DNA of 8,301 nt from Victivallaceae bacterium. Its GTDB lineage: Bacteria > Verrucomicrobiota > Lentisphaeria > Victivallales > Victivallaceae. The position numbers and the translations under genes were made by a program. Positions 1 to 6,240 of this stretch are shown one piece after another (positions within the stretch are counted from its first letter, which is position 1; the number at the start of each line of letters is the position of its first letter). Under the pieces are notes generated by a model, which had not been told where the DNA came from, ran no database searches, and saw nothing but the letters and a program-made list of their open reading frames with translations. The stretch is from contig JAQVVK010000094.1 of NCBI GenBank assembly GCA_028698975.1, positions 1-8,301 of the forward strand, read 5' to 3'.

Positions 1-877
1 CGAAATGATCGGTGATCGGGAAGCCGGTCGCCCGCAGCTTGTCGATGGCCGCCATCGAGTGTTTAACGTCTCCGGCGCGTTGTTGCGCATAGACGACCTC
101 GGACTTTGAACCGGTGAGAGCACGGATTTTTTCGATCAACCCATTGATGGTTATACAGCGGCCATAAGCGATGTTGTGAACTCCAGATATCTCGTTTTGA
201 GCAAAGAAAGCATTGGCCGCCGCAATATCTTTGACGTAAATGAAATCGCGGGTCTGTTCGCCGTCACCGTAAACCGTGACCGGTTCGCCTGAGATCATCT
301 TGGCGGTGAAGATCGGAACCGCCGCCGCATAAGCACTTTTGGGGTTCTGACGCGGCCCGAATACGTTGAAATAACGCAAACAAGCTGTGTTGAGCCGCCC
401 GGTCGCGGCAAACATGTTGCAGTAGTATTCGCCGTCAAGTTTGGTGATCGCGTACGGACTGAGCGGCTCGGGGATCATGGTCTCGCGCTTCGGCACCGTC
501 GGATTGTCGCCGTATATCGCCGCACTGGTCGAAAAACAAAGTTTTTTTGCTCCGGCGCGGGCGGCTTCCTCAAGCACCGTCACCGTGCCCTCGGCATTGA
601 GCTTGACGCAATCGATGATCTTTTCCATCGACTCCGGCACGCTGATCATCGCGGCAAGGTGAAAAACATAATCAACGCCGTTCATCGCCTCGCGCAAAGC
701 GGCGCGGTCAAGAATGTCCGCCTCAATAAATTCGACGTTGAGACCGTCAAGATTGCGACGGAACCCGCTGCGCAGATTGTCATAGATCCGCACCTCGGCC
801 TTGTCCTGAAAATGTTCCGCAATATGACTGCCGATGAAACCGGCTCCGCCGGTGATGAGAATGCGTTTCCGATCCAT
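1..877 (-). CDS. NAD-dependent nucleotide-sugar epimerase (GalE/WbpP-like), 3' end cut by window
   Basis: Extended short-chain dehydrogenase acting on a nucleotide sugar, most likely a UDP-hexose or UDP-N-acetylhexosamine 4-epimerase in the cytoplasm. I translated 292 codons from the ATG at 875-877. The Rossmann glycine motif GGAGFIG is at residues 10-16, the NAD-ribose-binding acidic residue lies in YDN (32-34), the HLAA motif is at 73-76, the catalytic serine region STSAAIYG is at 116-123, the YxxxK pair is Y142/K146, and the C-terminal substrate motif YGDGEQTRDF is at 203-212. Family members are usually 310-330 residues, so roughly 20-35 residues are missing beyond the left edge. It starts 4 nt after the stop of the upstream kinase gene, with an AGGGG ribosome site inside that gene's end, so the two are probably co-transcribed and translationally coupled. 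Exact substrate (UDP-Glc/Gal, UDP-GlcNAc/GalNAc or another sugar) cannot be read from this part. Confidence 0.9.
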   Translation of the reverse strand, partial: MDRKRILITGGAGFIGSHIAEHFQDKAEVRIYDNLRSGFRRNLDGLNVEFIEADILDRAALREAMNGVDYVFHLAAMISVPESMEKIIDCVKLNAEGTVTVLEEAARAGAKKLCFSTSAAIYGDNPTVPKRETMIPEPLSPYAITKLDGEYYCNMFAATGRLNTACLRYFNVFGPRQNPKSAYAAAVPIFTAKMISGEPVTVYGDGEQTRDFIYVKDIAAANAFFAQNEISGVHNIAYGRCITINGLIEKIRALTGSKSEVVYAQQRAGDVKHSMAAIDKLRATGFPITDHF

Positions 878-881
878 TGTT

Positions 882-1970
882 TCAGCACCCCTTCAACACT
901 TCATACATCTGATTGAACTGATCTTCTATTGAAGCAACCAACTTTAGCTGGGTGCGGGTACGGTCGAGGTTATGGCCGGGGCGGTGTATTTTGAAGTAAA
1001 CATCGCCCTCAAGGTAATCGGTGAGAAAACGGATGCCGGTTTCCAGCGTTATGAGCTTGCCGGCAAACACCAGTTCCTCGCGTTCCGACTTGGTGAACAC
1101 CGATCCGGCTCCGGCCAGATATCCCTGAAGCAGCGCGCTGAACAAATTGAGCTGCAACCCGACTTTGGTAAGGTCAAGCTCGTCTTCGGCGGCGGGGCTG
1201 GCTCCGGTGCGCACCATGTCGCCAAAATCGTAATGCACCAAACCCGGCATCACGGTATCAAGGTCGATTACCGCCACACCGCGACCGGTGGACTCCGAAA
1301 TAAGCACATTGTTGAGCTTGGTATCGTTGTGGGTGATACGCTCCGGGAATTCTCCGGCCGCCGCCATGTCGAGCAGACGCGAGCAATCGCGCTCGCGGTT
1401 CATAATAAACTCAATCTCCCGCGCCGTTTCTTTGACCCGGCCGCAGGCGTCGGCCTCAATGGCGCGACGCAGCGTAGCCAGCCGCTTGGGAGTGTTATGA
1501 AAATCCGGTATGGTCTCGTTAAGCCGCTTTCCCGGCAGATCGGCAAGATCGGCGGCGAAACGACCAAAAGCCAGTGCGCCTTCGCGAGCCTGCGCGGAAT
1601 TTTCGATCACGTCAAAAGTTCTTACTCCGTCAATAAAACGGTAGAGCCGGTAGGCTCCGGTCGGAAGTTTGGCAAGCATATCGCCCGATTTGGTATGAAA
1701 AAATTCCGGAGTGGTCATTCCTGATTTCTTTTCGGCGAACTTGCGGCGCAGATGAGAAGTCACACGGTCAATGTTTTCCATCAACCCGTCGGGGTTGCGG
1801 AAGATCGAGGTGTTGACGCGCTGAAGAACGTATTTAACCCGTTCTCCCCGATCTTCAAACTCGATTTCGTAGGTGTCGTTGATGTGACCCGAACCAAATT
1901 GACGGGCGGCAACCGGTTTTCCGGGAACGTCGAAAAAATTCACCGCTTCAAGCAATGCTTCTTGCGTCAT
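882..1970 (-). CDS. N-acetylhexosamine 1-kinase-like phosphotransferase (APH/choline-kinase fold)
   Basis: 362-residue sugar kinase of the aminoglycoside-phosphotransferase fold, resembling NahK (LnpB), which phosphorylates GlcNAc or GalNAc at the anomeric position. A glycine-rich nucleotide loop with GSGHIND is at residues 26-32, the catalytic loop THNDTK at 213-218 (D215 the presumed base) and the metal-binding VIDLDTVMPG at 234-243, followed by HYDFGDMVRTG. These motifs and the length fit the roughly 360-residue NahK family well. A TTG lies two codons upstream (1974-1976), but I chose the ATG at 1968-1970 because AACAGG sits 7 nt before it. A strong promoter precedes it at 2003-2031. The next gene, an epimerase, starts 4 nt after its TGA. 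In the bifidobacterial lacto-N-biose pathway a NahK and a GalE-type epimerase also act together, which supports an amino-sugar salvage role; substrate is inferred. Older databases label such proteins as phosphotransferases or mucin-desulfating sulfatases. Confidence 0.85.
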   Translation of the reverse strand: MTQEALLEAVNFFDVPGKPVAARQFGSGHINDTYEIEFEDRGERVKYVLQRVNTSIFRNPDGLMENIDRVTSHLRRKFAEKKSGMTTPEFFHTKSGDMLAKLPTGAYRLYRFIDGVRTFDVIENSAQAREGALAFGRFAADLADLPGKRLNETIPDFHNTPKRLATLRRAIEADACGRVKETAREIEFIMNRERDCSRLLDMAAAGEFPERITHNDTKLNNVLISESTGRGVAVIDLDTVMPGLVHYDFGDMVRTGASPAAEDELDLTKVGLQLNLFSALLQGYLAGAGSVFTKSEREELVFAGKLITLETGIRFLTDYLEGDVYFKIHRPGHNLDRTRTQLKLVASIEDQFNQMYEVLKGC

Positions 1971-1977
1971 ATGCAAA

Positions 1978-1983
1978 CCTGTT
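1978..1983 (-). promoter_or_regulatory. Ribosome binding site that decides the kinase start
   Basis: On the minus strand AACAGG lies 7 nt upstream of the ATG at 1968-1970 but directly abuts the alternative TTG at 1974-1976 with only 1 nt between. The spacing favours the ATG. Confidence 0.6.
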
Positions 1984-2002
1984 AATTAACAATGAATTCT
2001 TT

Positions 2003-2031
2003 AATATAGACCGAAAAACGTACCCGGTCAA
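2003..2031 (-). promoter_or_regulatory. Sigma-70-type promoter for the kinase-epimerase operon
   Basis: On the minus strand TTGACC (2026-2031) is separated by exactly 17 nt from TATATT (2003-2008). Transcription would start near 1996, giving a leader of about 25 nt before the kinase ATG. Hexamers and spacing are close to the consensus; no experimental support. Confidence 0.7.
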
Positions 2032-2043
2032 CTGCCCAAAACC

Positions 2044-2077
2044 ATTTTCGCACAATTTTCGCAAATTTTCGCGAAAA
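2044..2077. repeat. Three phased ATTTTCGC direct repeats ending in a TTTTCGCGAAAA palindrome
   Basis: ATTTTCGC occurs at 2044-2051, 2055-2062 and 2065-2072, at 11 and 10 nt steps, i.e. about one helical turn. The last copy runs into its own inverse to make the perfect 12-bp palindrome TTTTCGCGAAAA at 2066-2077. The block sits between two divergent promoters (-35 boxes at 2026-2031 and 2134-2139). It could be a regulator binding site or an intrinsically curved A/T-tract region. No regulator gene is visible in the window. Confidence 0.5.
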
Positions 2078-2133
2078 AAGAATTACCGCCGCAATTATAG
2101 ATCACGCGGTTAGGTATTTTTATATCTATTCAC

Positions 2134-2162
2134 TTGAAAACCGGCTTCCCCGGTGTTATATT
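2134..2162 (+). promoter_or_regulatory. Sigma-70-type promoter for serC
   Basis: TTGAAA (2134-2139), a 17-nt spacer and TATATT (2157-2162). Initiation near 2169 would give a leader of about 40 nt. The only other notable element before serC is the strong ribosome site AAGGAG at 2198-2203. Confidence 0.75.
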
Positions 2163-2210
2163 TTAGGATTGCAAACTCGATAACCCAAAATCCAAACAAG
2201 GAGAGCGACC

Positions 2211-3293
2211 ATGGCGGTTTACAATTTCGCAGCCGGTCCGGCAATGTTGCCGAAAGATGTCATGAAGAAGGCTCAGGCCGAATTCGTTGATTACAAAGGC
2301 TGCGGCAGCGGCATTATGGAGCTGTCGCATCGCGGAAAACTATTTCAGCCGGTGATCGATCGCGCCGAAGCCAATGTGCGCGAACTGCTCAATATCTCCG
2401 ACGATTACGCCGTGCTCTTTGTGCAGGGCGGCGCAAGCCTCCAGTTCTCCATGCTCGCCATGAATCTGCTCAACGGCGGCACCGCCGACTATGCCGATAC
2501 CGGCGTTTGGAGCGCGAAGGCGGCCAAAGAAGCCCAGATGTTCGGCAACGTCAACCTCATTTCGTCGAGCAAGGCGACCAAATACGATCACATTCCTTCG
2601 CCTGCCGACTGGAAGCGCACCGCCGACGCCGCCTATCTTCACATCACCAGCAACAACACGGTCGCCGGTTCGCAGTACATCACTCTGCCCAAGCCGACCG
2701 CCGGCGTGCCGATGATCGCGGATATGTCCAGCGACATCATGTCGCGCGTTTTTGACATCAACGACTTCGGCATGATCTACGCCGGAGCGCAGAAGAACCT
2801 CGGCCCCAGCGGCGTCGCGCTGGTGGTGATCCGCAAGGATCTCGCCGCCCGCACCGACAACGCCAAAGTCCCGACCATGCTCCGTTACAGCACCTATATC
2901 GACAACGGCTCGATGTTCAACACTCCGCCGACTTTCGCGGTATATATGCTCGCGCTGGTCACCGACTGGCTCAAGGAAAATGGCGGCGTTGCCGCGATCG
3001 AAAAGATCAACAATGCCAAGGCCGCTTATCTGTATGACTTCCTCGACAATTCGGCGTTCTTCAAGACTCCGGTGGCCAAGGCCGACCGCAGCCGCATGAA
3101 CGTGGTGTTCCGCACCCCGTCCGAAGAACTCGACGCCGCGTTTGTCGCCGAGGCCCGCGCCAACGGTCTCACCGACCTCAAGGGTCACCGTCTGGTCGGC
3201 GGCTGCCGCGCCAGCATCTACAACGCCATGCCGATGGAAGGCGTCAAGGCTCTGGTTGAATTCATGAAGAAATTCGAACAGGCCAACAAGTAA
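2211..3293 (+). CDS. serC: Phosphoserine aminotransferase SerC
   Basis: Pyridoxal-phosphate enzyme of class V aminotransferases. It converts 3-phosphohydroxypyruvate and glutamate to 3-phosphoserine and 2-oxoglutarate in serine biosynthesis, and in many bacteria also makes 4-phosphohydroxythreonine for pyridoxal phosphate. The 360 residues match the usual length (about 360). The family start NFAAGPAMLP is at 5-14, SHRGK at 39-43, W100 is in the cofactor-stacking region, the Schiff-base lysine is K195 within GAQKNLGPSG (192-201), and the phosphate-binding C-terminal motif GGCRASIYNA is at 330-339. The ATG has AAGGAG 7 nt upstream. It ends in tandem TAA codons followed by a strong terminator, so it appears to be a single-gene transcript; no serA or serB is present in the window. 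Nothing in the protein looks damaged. Confidence 0.98.
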   Translation: MAVYNFAAGPAMLPKDVMKKAQAEFVDYKGCGSGIMELSHRGKLFQPVIDRAEANVRELLNISDDYAVLFVQGGASLQFSMLAMNLLNGGTADYADTGVWSAKAAKEAQMFGNVNLISSSKATKYDHIPSPADWKRTADAAYLHITSNNTVAGSQYITLPKPTAGVPMIADMSSDIMSRVFDINDFGMIYAGAQKNLGPSGVALVVIRKDLAARTDNAKVPTMLRYSTYIDNGSMFNTPPTFAVYMLALVTDWLKENGGVAAIEKINNAKAAYLYDFLDNSAFFKTPVAKADRSRMNVVFRTPSEELDAAFVAEARANGLTDLKGHRLVGGCRASIYNAMPMEGVKALVEFMKKFEQANK

Positions 3294-3315
3294 TAACCGC
3301 CTGATTTCGAAGAAC

Positions 3316-3351
3316 AAAAAAGGGAACGGAAGATTTTTCCGTTCCCTTTTT
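3316..3351. terminator. Bidirectional intrinsic terminator between serC and speE
   Basis: A perfect 15-bp inverted repeat (3317-3331 with 3337-3351; core AGGGAACGGAA) encloses a 5-nt loop (GATTT). It has a T run on the plus strand and an A run (3316-3321) that becomes a U run on the minus strand. It lies 23 nt after the serC stop and 33 nt after the speE stop, so it can end both convergent transcripts. Confidence 0.93.
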
Positions 3352-3384
3352 ATTTGCTCAAAATTTGTCGATCGCCAATCTGGA

Positions 3385-4227
3385 TCAGCGGCCCCCGGTC
3401 ATATCCTGCACGAAGTTGGGGCGCGCAAAGGCGGCGCGGTGCATGGCCGTATTGTAATAGCGCAGTTGACGCGCCAGCTCCGGAGGCACCTCCAACGCCG
3501 GCTCGGTCACGTCGCGCCCGTCGGAGCCGACGCTCATGCCGATCATGCCGGTCGGGTAGGTCGGCACCATGATCGATGCGTACCCGGCATAACGGAAACA
3601 CGCACGCGTCGCCGCATTCAACCGGGCGACCAGTTCAGGCAGAAGAAACGGCGACTCCGACTGGGTGGCGATCACGCCGCCGGGGCGCAACGCCCGCTTG
3701 AGGTCGCGATAAAAATCCTGATTGAACAACGGAGCCCCCGGCCCGCCCGGATCGGTCGAATCCACAATGATCACATCATAATAACCGGCTTTATCGCGTA
3801 CAAACACGCTGCCGTCGGCAATATGCACCCGCACCCGCGGGTCGTCAAATCCGCAGGCGGTGCCGGGCAGAAATTCCCGCGCCGCCGCGATCACTTCGCG
3901 GTCAATCTCGCAGATGTCAAGCTCTTCAAGCTCCGGGTGACGCCCCAGCTCGCGAAGCACTCCGCCGTCGCCGCCGCCGATGACCAGCACCCGGCGTGCG
4001 CCGCCGTGGGCAAACAACGGCACGTTGGCCATCATTTCATGATAGGCGAATTCATCAAATGAAGTGAGCTGAATAATGCCGTCAAGCATCAGCAGCCGCC
4101 CCAACTTCGCGGTCTCATATACTTCGATGGTCTGAAACTGCGACTTGCGGCAACAAAGCTTTTCCCGTATTTCCACCGTCATGCCGAACCCGGCAGCGGC
4201 TTCAGTCACCCATTCACCCGGTTCCAT
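3385..4227 (-). CDS. speE: Spermidine synthase (polyamine aminopropyltransferase) SpeE
   Basis: Transfers an aminopropyl group from decarboxylated S-adenosylmethionine to putrescine, giving spermidine and methylthioadenosine. It is 280 residues long, as usual for the family (about 275-290). The substrate-binding region LMLDGIIQLTSFDEFAYHEM spans 46-65, the nucleotide-binding GGGDGG is at 84-89, CEID at 106-109 holds the ribose-contacting acidic residue, the catalytic aspartate lies in VDSTDP (155-160, D156 and D159), PTYPTGMIG is at 222-230, and the family's C-terminal YYNxxxHxAAF pattern is at 257-267. An in-frame TTG exists 11 codons upstream inside purF, but the ATG at 4225-4227 has GGAG 8 nt before it and gives the normal N-terminus. 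Only 2 nt separate it from the PurF stop, so it should be translated from the same message. No speD, speA or speB is visible. Spermidine versus another aminopropyl acceptor is inferred from similarity. Confidence 0.95.
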   Translation of the reverse strand: MEPGEWVTEAAAGFGMTVEIREKLCCRKSQFQTIEVYETAKLGRLLMLDGIIQLTSFDEFAYHEMMANVPLFAHGGARRVLVIGGGDGGVLRELGRHPELEELDICEIDREVIAAAREFLPGTACGFDDPRVRVHIADGSVFVRDKAGYYDVIIVDSTDPGGPGAPLFNQDFYRDLKRALRPGGVIATQSESPFLLPELVARLNAATRACFRYAGYASIMVPTYPTGMIGMSVGSDGRDVTEPALEVPPELARQLRYYNTAMHRAAFARPNFVQDMTGGR

Positions 4228-4229
4228 AT

Positions 4230-5663
4230 TTATTTCTCCACGTCGCGGCCATTCCAGCAATAGGTGCAGACCTTGTCAGGATCTATGCCGATAGACTTGA
4301 TGAGTTTTTCGAGGCTCTGATATTTCAGGGTGGTGAGGTTAAGCTCCCTCCGGACCCCGTCAACCATGGCGATGTATTCCGGCGAATTGTAAACCAGATA
4401 TTTCTGGATCATTTCATCGGTCGGCTCCTCGACCTTTTCCAACCGGGCAATGGCGCGGCGCGCGGCCAAATCCAACTCCGAGCGCGAACGCGAGAAGTTG
4501 AGGAATTTGCAGCCAAACACCAGCGGCGGACAGGCCGAACGCATGTGCACCGCCTTGGCCCCCAGCTCGTACAACCGCACCACCGTGTCGCGCATTTGAG
4601 TGCCGCGCACAATGGAGTCATCGCAAAACAGCATACGCTTGCCGCTGATCTCGTCGCGCACCGGGATGAGTTTCATGCGTGCCACCAGATCGCGCACCGC
4701 CTGATTCTGCGGCATGAAACTGCGTGGCCAGGTCGGGGTGTATTTTACAAACGAGCGGCGATAGGGTTTCCCGGCCGCGTTGGAGTAACCGATGGCGTGA
4801 GCCACCCCGGAATCCGGAATACCGCAGACCGAATCGATCTCGTCGAGTTGGCCCTGATCGTCGGCGGCCATCGACTCGCCGTTGCGATAGCGCGCGCTCT
4901 CGGTGTTGATCCCCTCGTAACAGCTTGACGGATAACCGTAATAGACCCAGAAAAAGGTACACAGCTTCATGGTGTCGCCGGGAACTTGTTTTTGTATCAC
5001 GCCCTTGCGGGTGATCTCGACGATCTCGCCGGGGCCAAGCTCATGTTTGAGTTTGTAGCCGAGGTTGGGAAACGAGGTGCTCTCCATGGCGGCGGCATAG
5101 GAGCCGGTTTTCTCGCCGATCAGCACCGGGGTGCGCCCGTAGCGGTCGCGGGCGGCAAACACCGATCCATTCATAAGCACCAGCACCGACAGCGACCCGT
5201 CGATGCGGCTCTGGGCATATTTTATACCTTCGACGATGGAGTCCTTCTGATTTATGAGCATGGCGGCGACTTCGGTGGGGTTGAGTTCGCCGGATGAACT
5301 TGATTCGGAGAAATGGGTTATGCCGCGGTCAAACGCTTCGCTGGCCAATTCGTTGATATTGTTGATCTTGCTCACCGTGGCGATGGAGTAAGAGCCGAAC
5401 TTGCTCGAAATGATGAGCGGCTGGTCTTCGTAATCGCTGATCACCCCGATGCCGGCGTGGCCGCCGAATTTGCCCAGATCGTCGTCGAACTTCGAGCGAA
5501 ACTGGGCATTGGTAATGTCGTGTATCCGCCGGGTTATGCGGTTTTCGCCGTCGCAGACGGCCATGCCGCCCCGTTTGGTTCCGAGGTGAGAATGATAGTC
5601 GGTGCCGTAAAACAGATCACAAACACAATCGCCATCGGAAACCACACCGAAAAAACCGCCCAT
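4230..5663 (-). CDS. purF: PurF-like amidophosphoribosyltransferase with degenerate glutaminase site
   Basis: Homologue of the enzyme that makes phosphoribosylamine from PRPP and glutamine in the first step of purine synthesis. The 477 residues match the usual length. The C-terminal phosphoribosyltransferase half looks intact: GIPDSGVAHAIGY (281-293) and the PRPP loop LFCDDSIVRGTQ (345-356). C235, C385, C466 and C469 align with the four cysteines that hold the 4Fe-4S cluster in the Bacillus-type enzyme. The N-terminal Ntn-glutaminase half is recognisable but begins MGGFFG, not MCGxxG, so the nucleophile cysteine is absent. The RYST region reads ISDYED (75-80) and the NG oxyanion-hole region reads SKINN (98-102). 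An in-frame TAA at 5679-5681 and no cysteine codon between it and the ATG exclude a longer start. AAGGA lies 12 nt upstream, rather far. I recall similar GGFFG-type proteins from Bacteroidota and PVC bacteria. It may use free ammonia or have a different role. Confidence 0.88.
   Translation of the reverse strand: MGGFFGVVSDGDCVCDLFYGTDYHSHLGTKRGGMAVCDGENRITRRIHDITNAQFRSKFDDDLGKFGGHAGIGVISDYEDQPLIISSKFGSYSIATVSKINNINELASEAFDRGITHFSESSSSGELNPTEVAAMLINQKDSIVEGIKYAQSRIDGSLSVLVLMNGSVFAARDRYGRTPVLIGEKTGSYAAAMESTSFPNLGYKLKHELGPGEIVEITRKGVIQKQVPGDTMKLCTFFWVYYGYPSSCYEGINTESARYRNGESMAADDQGQLDEIDSVCGIPDSGVAHAIGYSNAAGKPYRRSFVKYTPTWPRSFMPQNQAVRDLVARMKLIPVRDEISGKRMLFCDDSIVRGTQMRDTVVRLYELGAKAVHMRSACPPLVFGCKFLNFSRSRSELDLAARRAIARLEKVEEPTDEMIQKYLVYNSPEYIAMVDGVRRELNLTTLKYQSLEKLIKSIGIDPDKVCTYCWNGRDVEK
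4236..4239 (-). promoter_or_regulatory. Ribosome binding site that decides the speE start
   Basis: GGAG on the minus strand, 8 nt before the ATG at 4225-4227 and lying within the last codons of the upstream purF gene. It supports the ATG over the in-frame TTG at 4258-4260. Confidence 0.65.
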
Positions 5664-5711
5664 GATAGATGCCCGTCCTTAGTGAATTAAGTAATGCGTC
5701 ATGATATATAT

Positions 5712-5740
5712 AATGTAACCGAAAGCCGCACTTATTTCAA
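5712..5740 (-). promoter_or_regulatory. Probable promoter for the purF-speE operon
   Basis: On the minus strand TTGAAA (5735-5740), a 17-nt spacer and TACATT (5712-5717), followed by an alternating TATATATA stretch (5703-5712) that could provide an alternative -10. The leader to the purF ATG would be about 40 nt. No PUR box or purine riboswitch was recognised in this leader. Confidence 0.55.
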
Positions 5741-5822
5741 CCGTTCCCGATAAAAAAAGCGTCATTGTGCGATCTCGCTTTATTTTAGGTGCAATATTGC
5801 TGTTTTTTTTGCCGAGTTTGAC

Positions 5823-5850
5823 TTGATTTTTGAGAAAGCCGGGTTATGTT
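5823..5850 (+). promoter_or_regulatory. Candidate promoter for rpmA-obgE-epmA
   Basis: TTGATT (5823-5828), a 16-nt spacer and TATGTT (5845-5850), about 64 nt before the rpmA ATG. A second -35-like TTGACT overlaps at 5818-5823 but would need a 21-nt spacer. A short inverted repeat CGGGT/ACCCG (5840-5844, 5855-5859) brackets the -10. The rest of the 5664-5913 gap holds only this, the purF promoter and AT-rich sequence. Confidence 0.5.
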
Positions 5851-5913
5851 AAATACCCGACAAGCATGATTTTTGAATGTTTCACAAATTAATATATAGA
5901 AGGAAAGGTTATC

Positions 5914-6162
5914 ATGGCACATAAAAAAGGTCAATCCAGCAGCCGCAACGGTCGCGACAGCAATCCGCAGTATCTCGGTATCAAGGCGTTCGGCGGCGAA
6001 AACGTGCCGGCCGGCTCGATCATCGTGCGTCAGCGCGGCACCCGCTTCCATGCCGGACGCAACGTCGGCTGCGGTCGCGATTTCACGCTTTTCGCACTCT
6101 GCGACGGCACCGTCGAGTTCCACAAGGAACAGCGCGTTGTCGATATCGTCCCGGCCAACTGA
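5914..6162 (+). CDS. rpmA: 50S ribosomal protein L27
   Basis: Component of the large ribosomal subunit whose flexible N-terminus reaches the peptidyl-transferase centre and contacts tRNA. The 82 residues match the family (about 82-95). It starts directly with MAHKKG, so there is no cleaved N-terminal extension of the Firmicutes kind. The signature SSRNGRDSNPQYLGIKAFGG spans 9-28, followed by VRQRGTRFHAGRNVGCGRDFTLFA (38-61) typical of the beta-barrel core. AAGGAAAGG precedes the ATG (5900-5908). The gene ends in tandem stops (TGA TAA) followed by a hairpin terminator, then obgE. In most bacteria L21 (rplU) lies just upstream; here the upstream neighbour is the divergent purF, so rplU must be elsewhere. 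Confidence 0.98.
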   Translation: MAHKKGQSSSRNGRDSNPQYLGIKAFGGENVPAGSIIVRQRGTRFHAGRNVGCGRDFTLFALCDGTVEFHKEQRVVDIVPAN

Positions 6163-6192
6163 TAAGCCGGACACCCGTTTTTTGTTCAATGG

Positions 6193-6222
6193 AAGCTCCG
6201 GAAACAATCCGGAGCTTTTTTT
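6193..6222 (+). terminator. Intrinsic terminator or attenuator between rpmA and obgE
   Basis: A 10-bp perfect stem, AAGCTCCGGA (6193-6202) with TCCGGAGCTT (6208-6217), loop AACAA, ends in a 7-T run (6216-6222). It begins 30 nt after the rpmA stop and its T run ends 18 nt before the obgE ATG. Confidence 0.88.
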
Positions 6223-6240
6223 GTATCGGAGCAACAAAAT

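Noticed and set aside
659..916. Short plus- and minus-strand frames near the start of the epimerase
   Set aside because: The epimerase reads cleanly through this stretch on the minus strand with a Rossmann motif and YxxxK downstream.
972..1724. A 250-codon plus-strand frame inside the kinase gene
   Set aside because: The opposite strand encodes clear kinase motifs over the same bases; this frame resembles no family.
2340..3317. A 325-codon open frame antisense to nearly all of serC
   Set aside because: It mirrors serC codon by codon, has a composition rich in His, Val, Gly and Arg typical of reverse-strand frames in GC-rich genes, no recognisable domain, and it runs through the terminator.
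3439..4062. A 207-codon plus-strand frame inside speE
   Set aside because: It is the shadow of a conserved spermidine synthase, with biased His/Arg composition and no motif.
5664..5711. Purine riboswitch or PUR box in the purF leader
   Set aside because: The predicted leader is only about 40 nt, too short for a purine riboswitch aptamer plus expression platform, and no known box was recognised.
5751..5786. Possible hairpin terminator AAAGCG/CGCTTT in the rpmA-purF gap
   Set aside because: The stem is only 6 bp with a 14-nt loop, and no gene on either strand ends before it.
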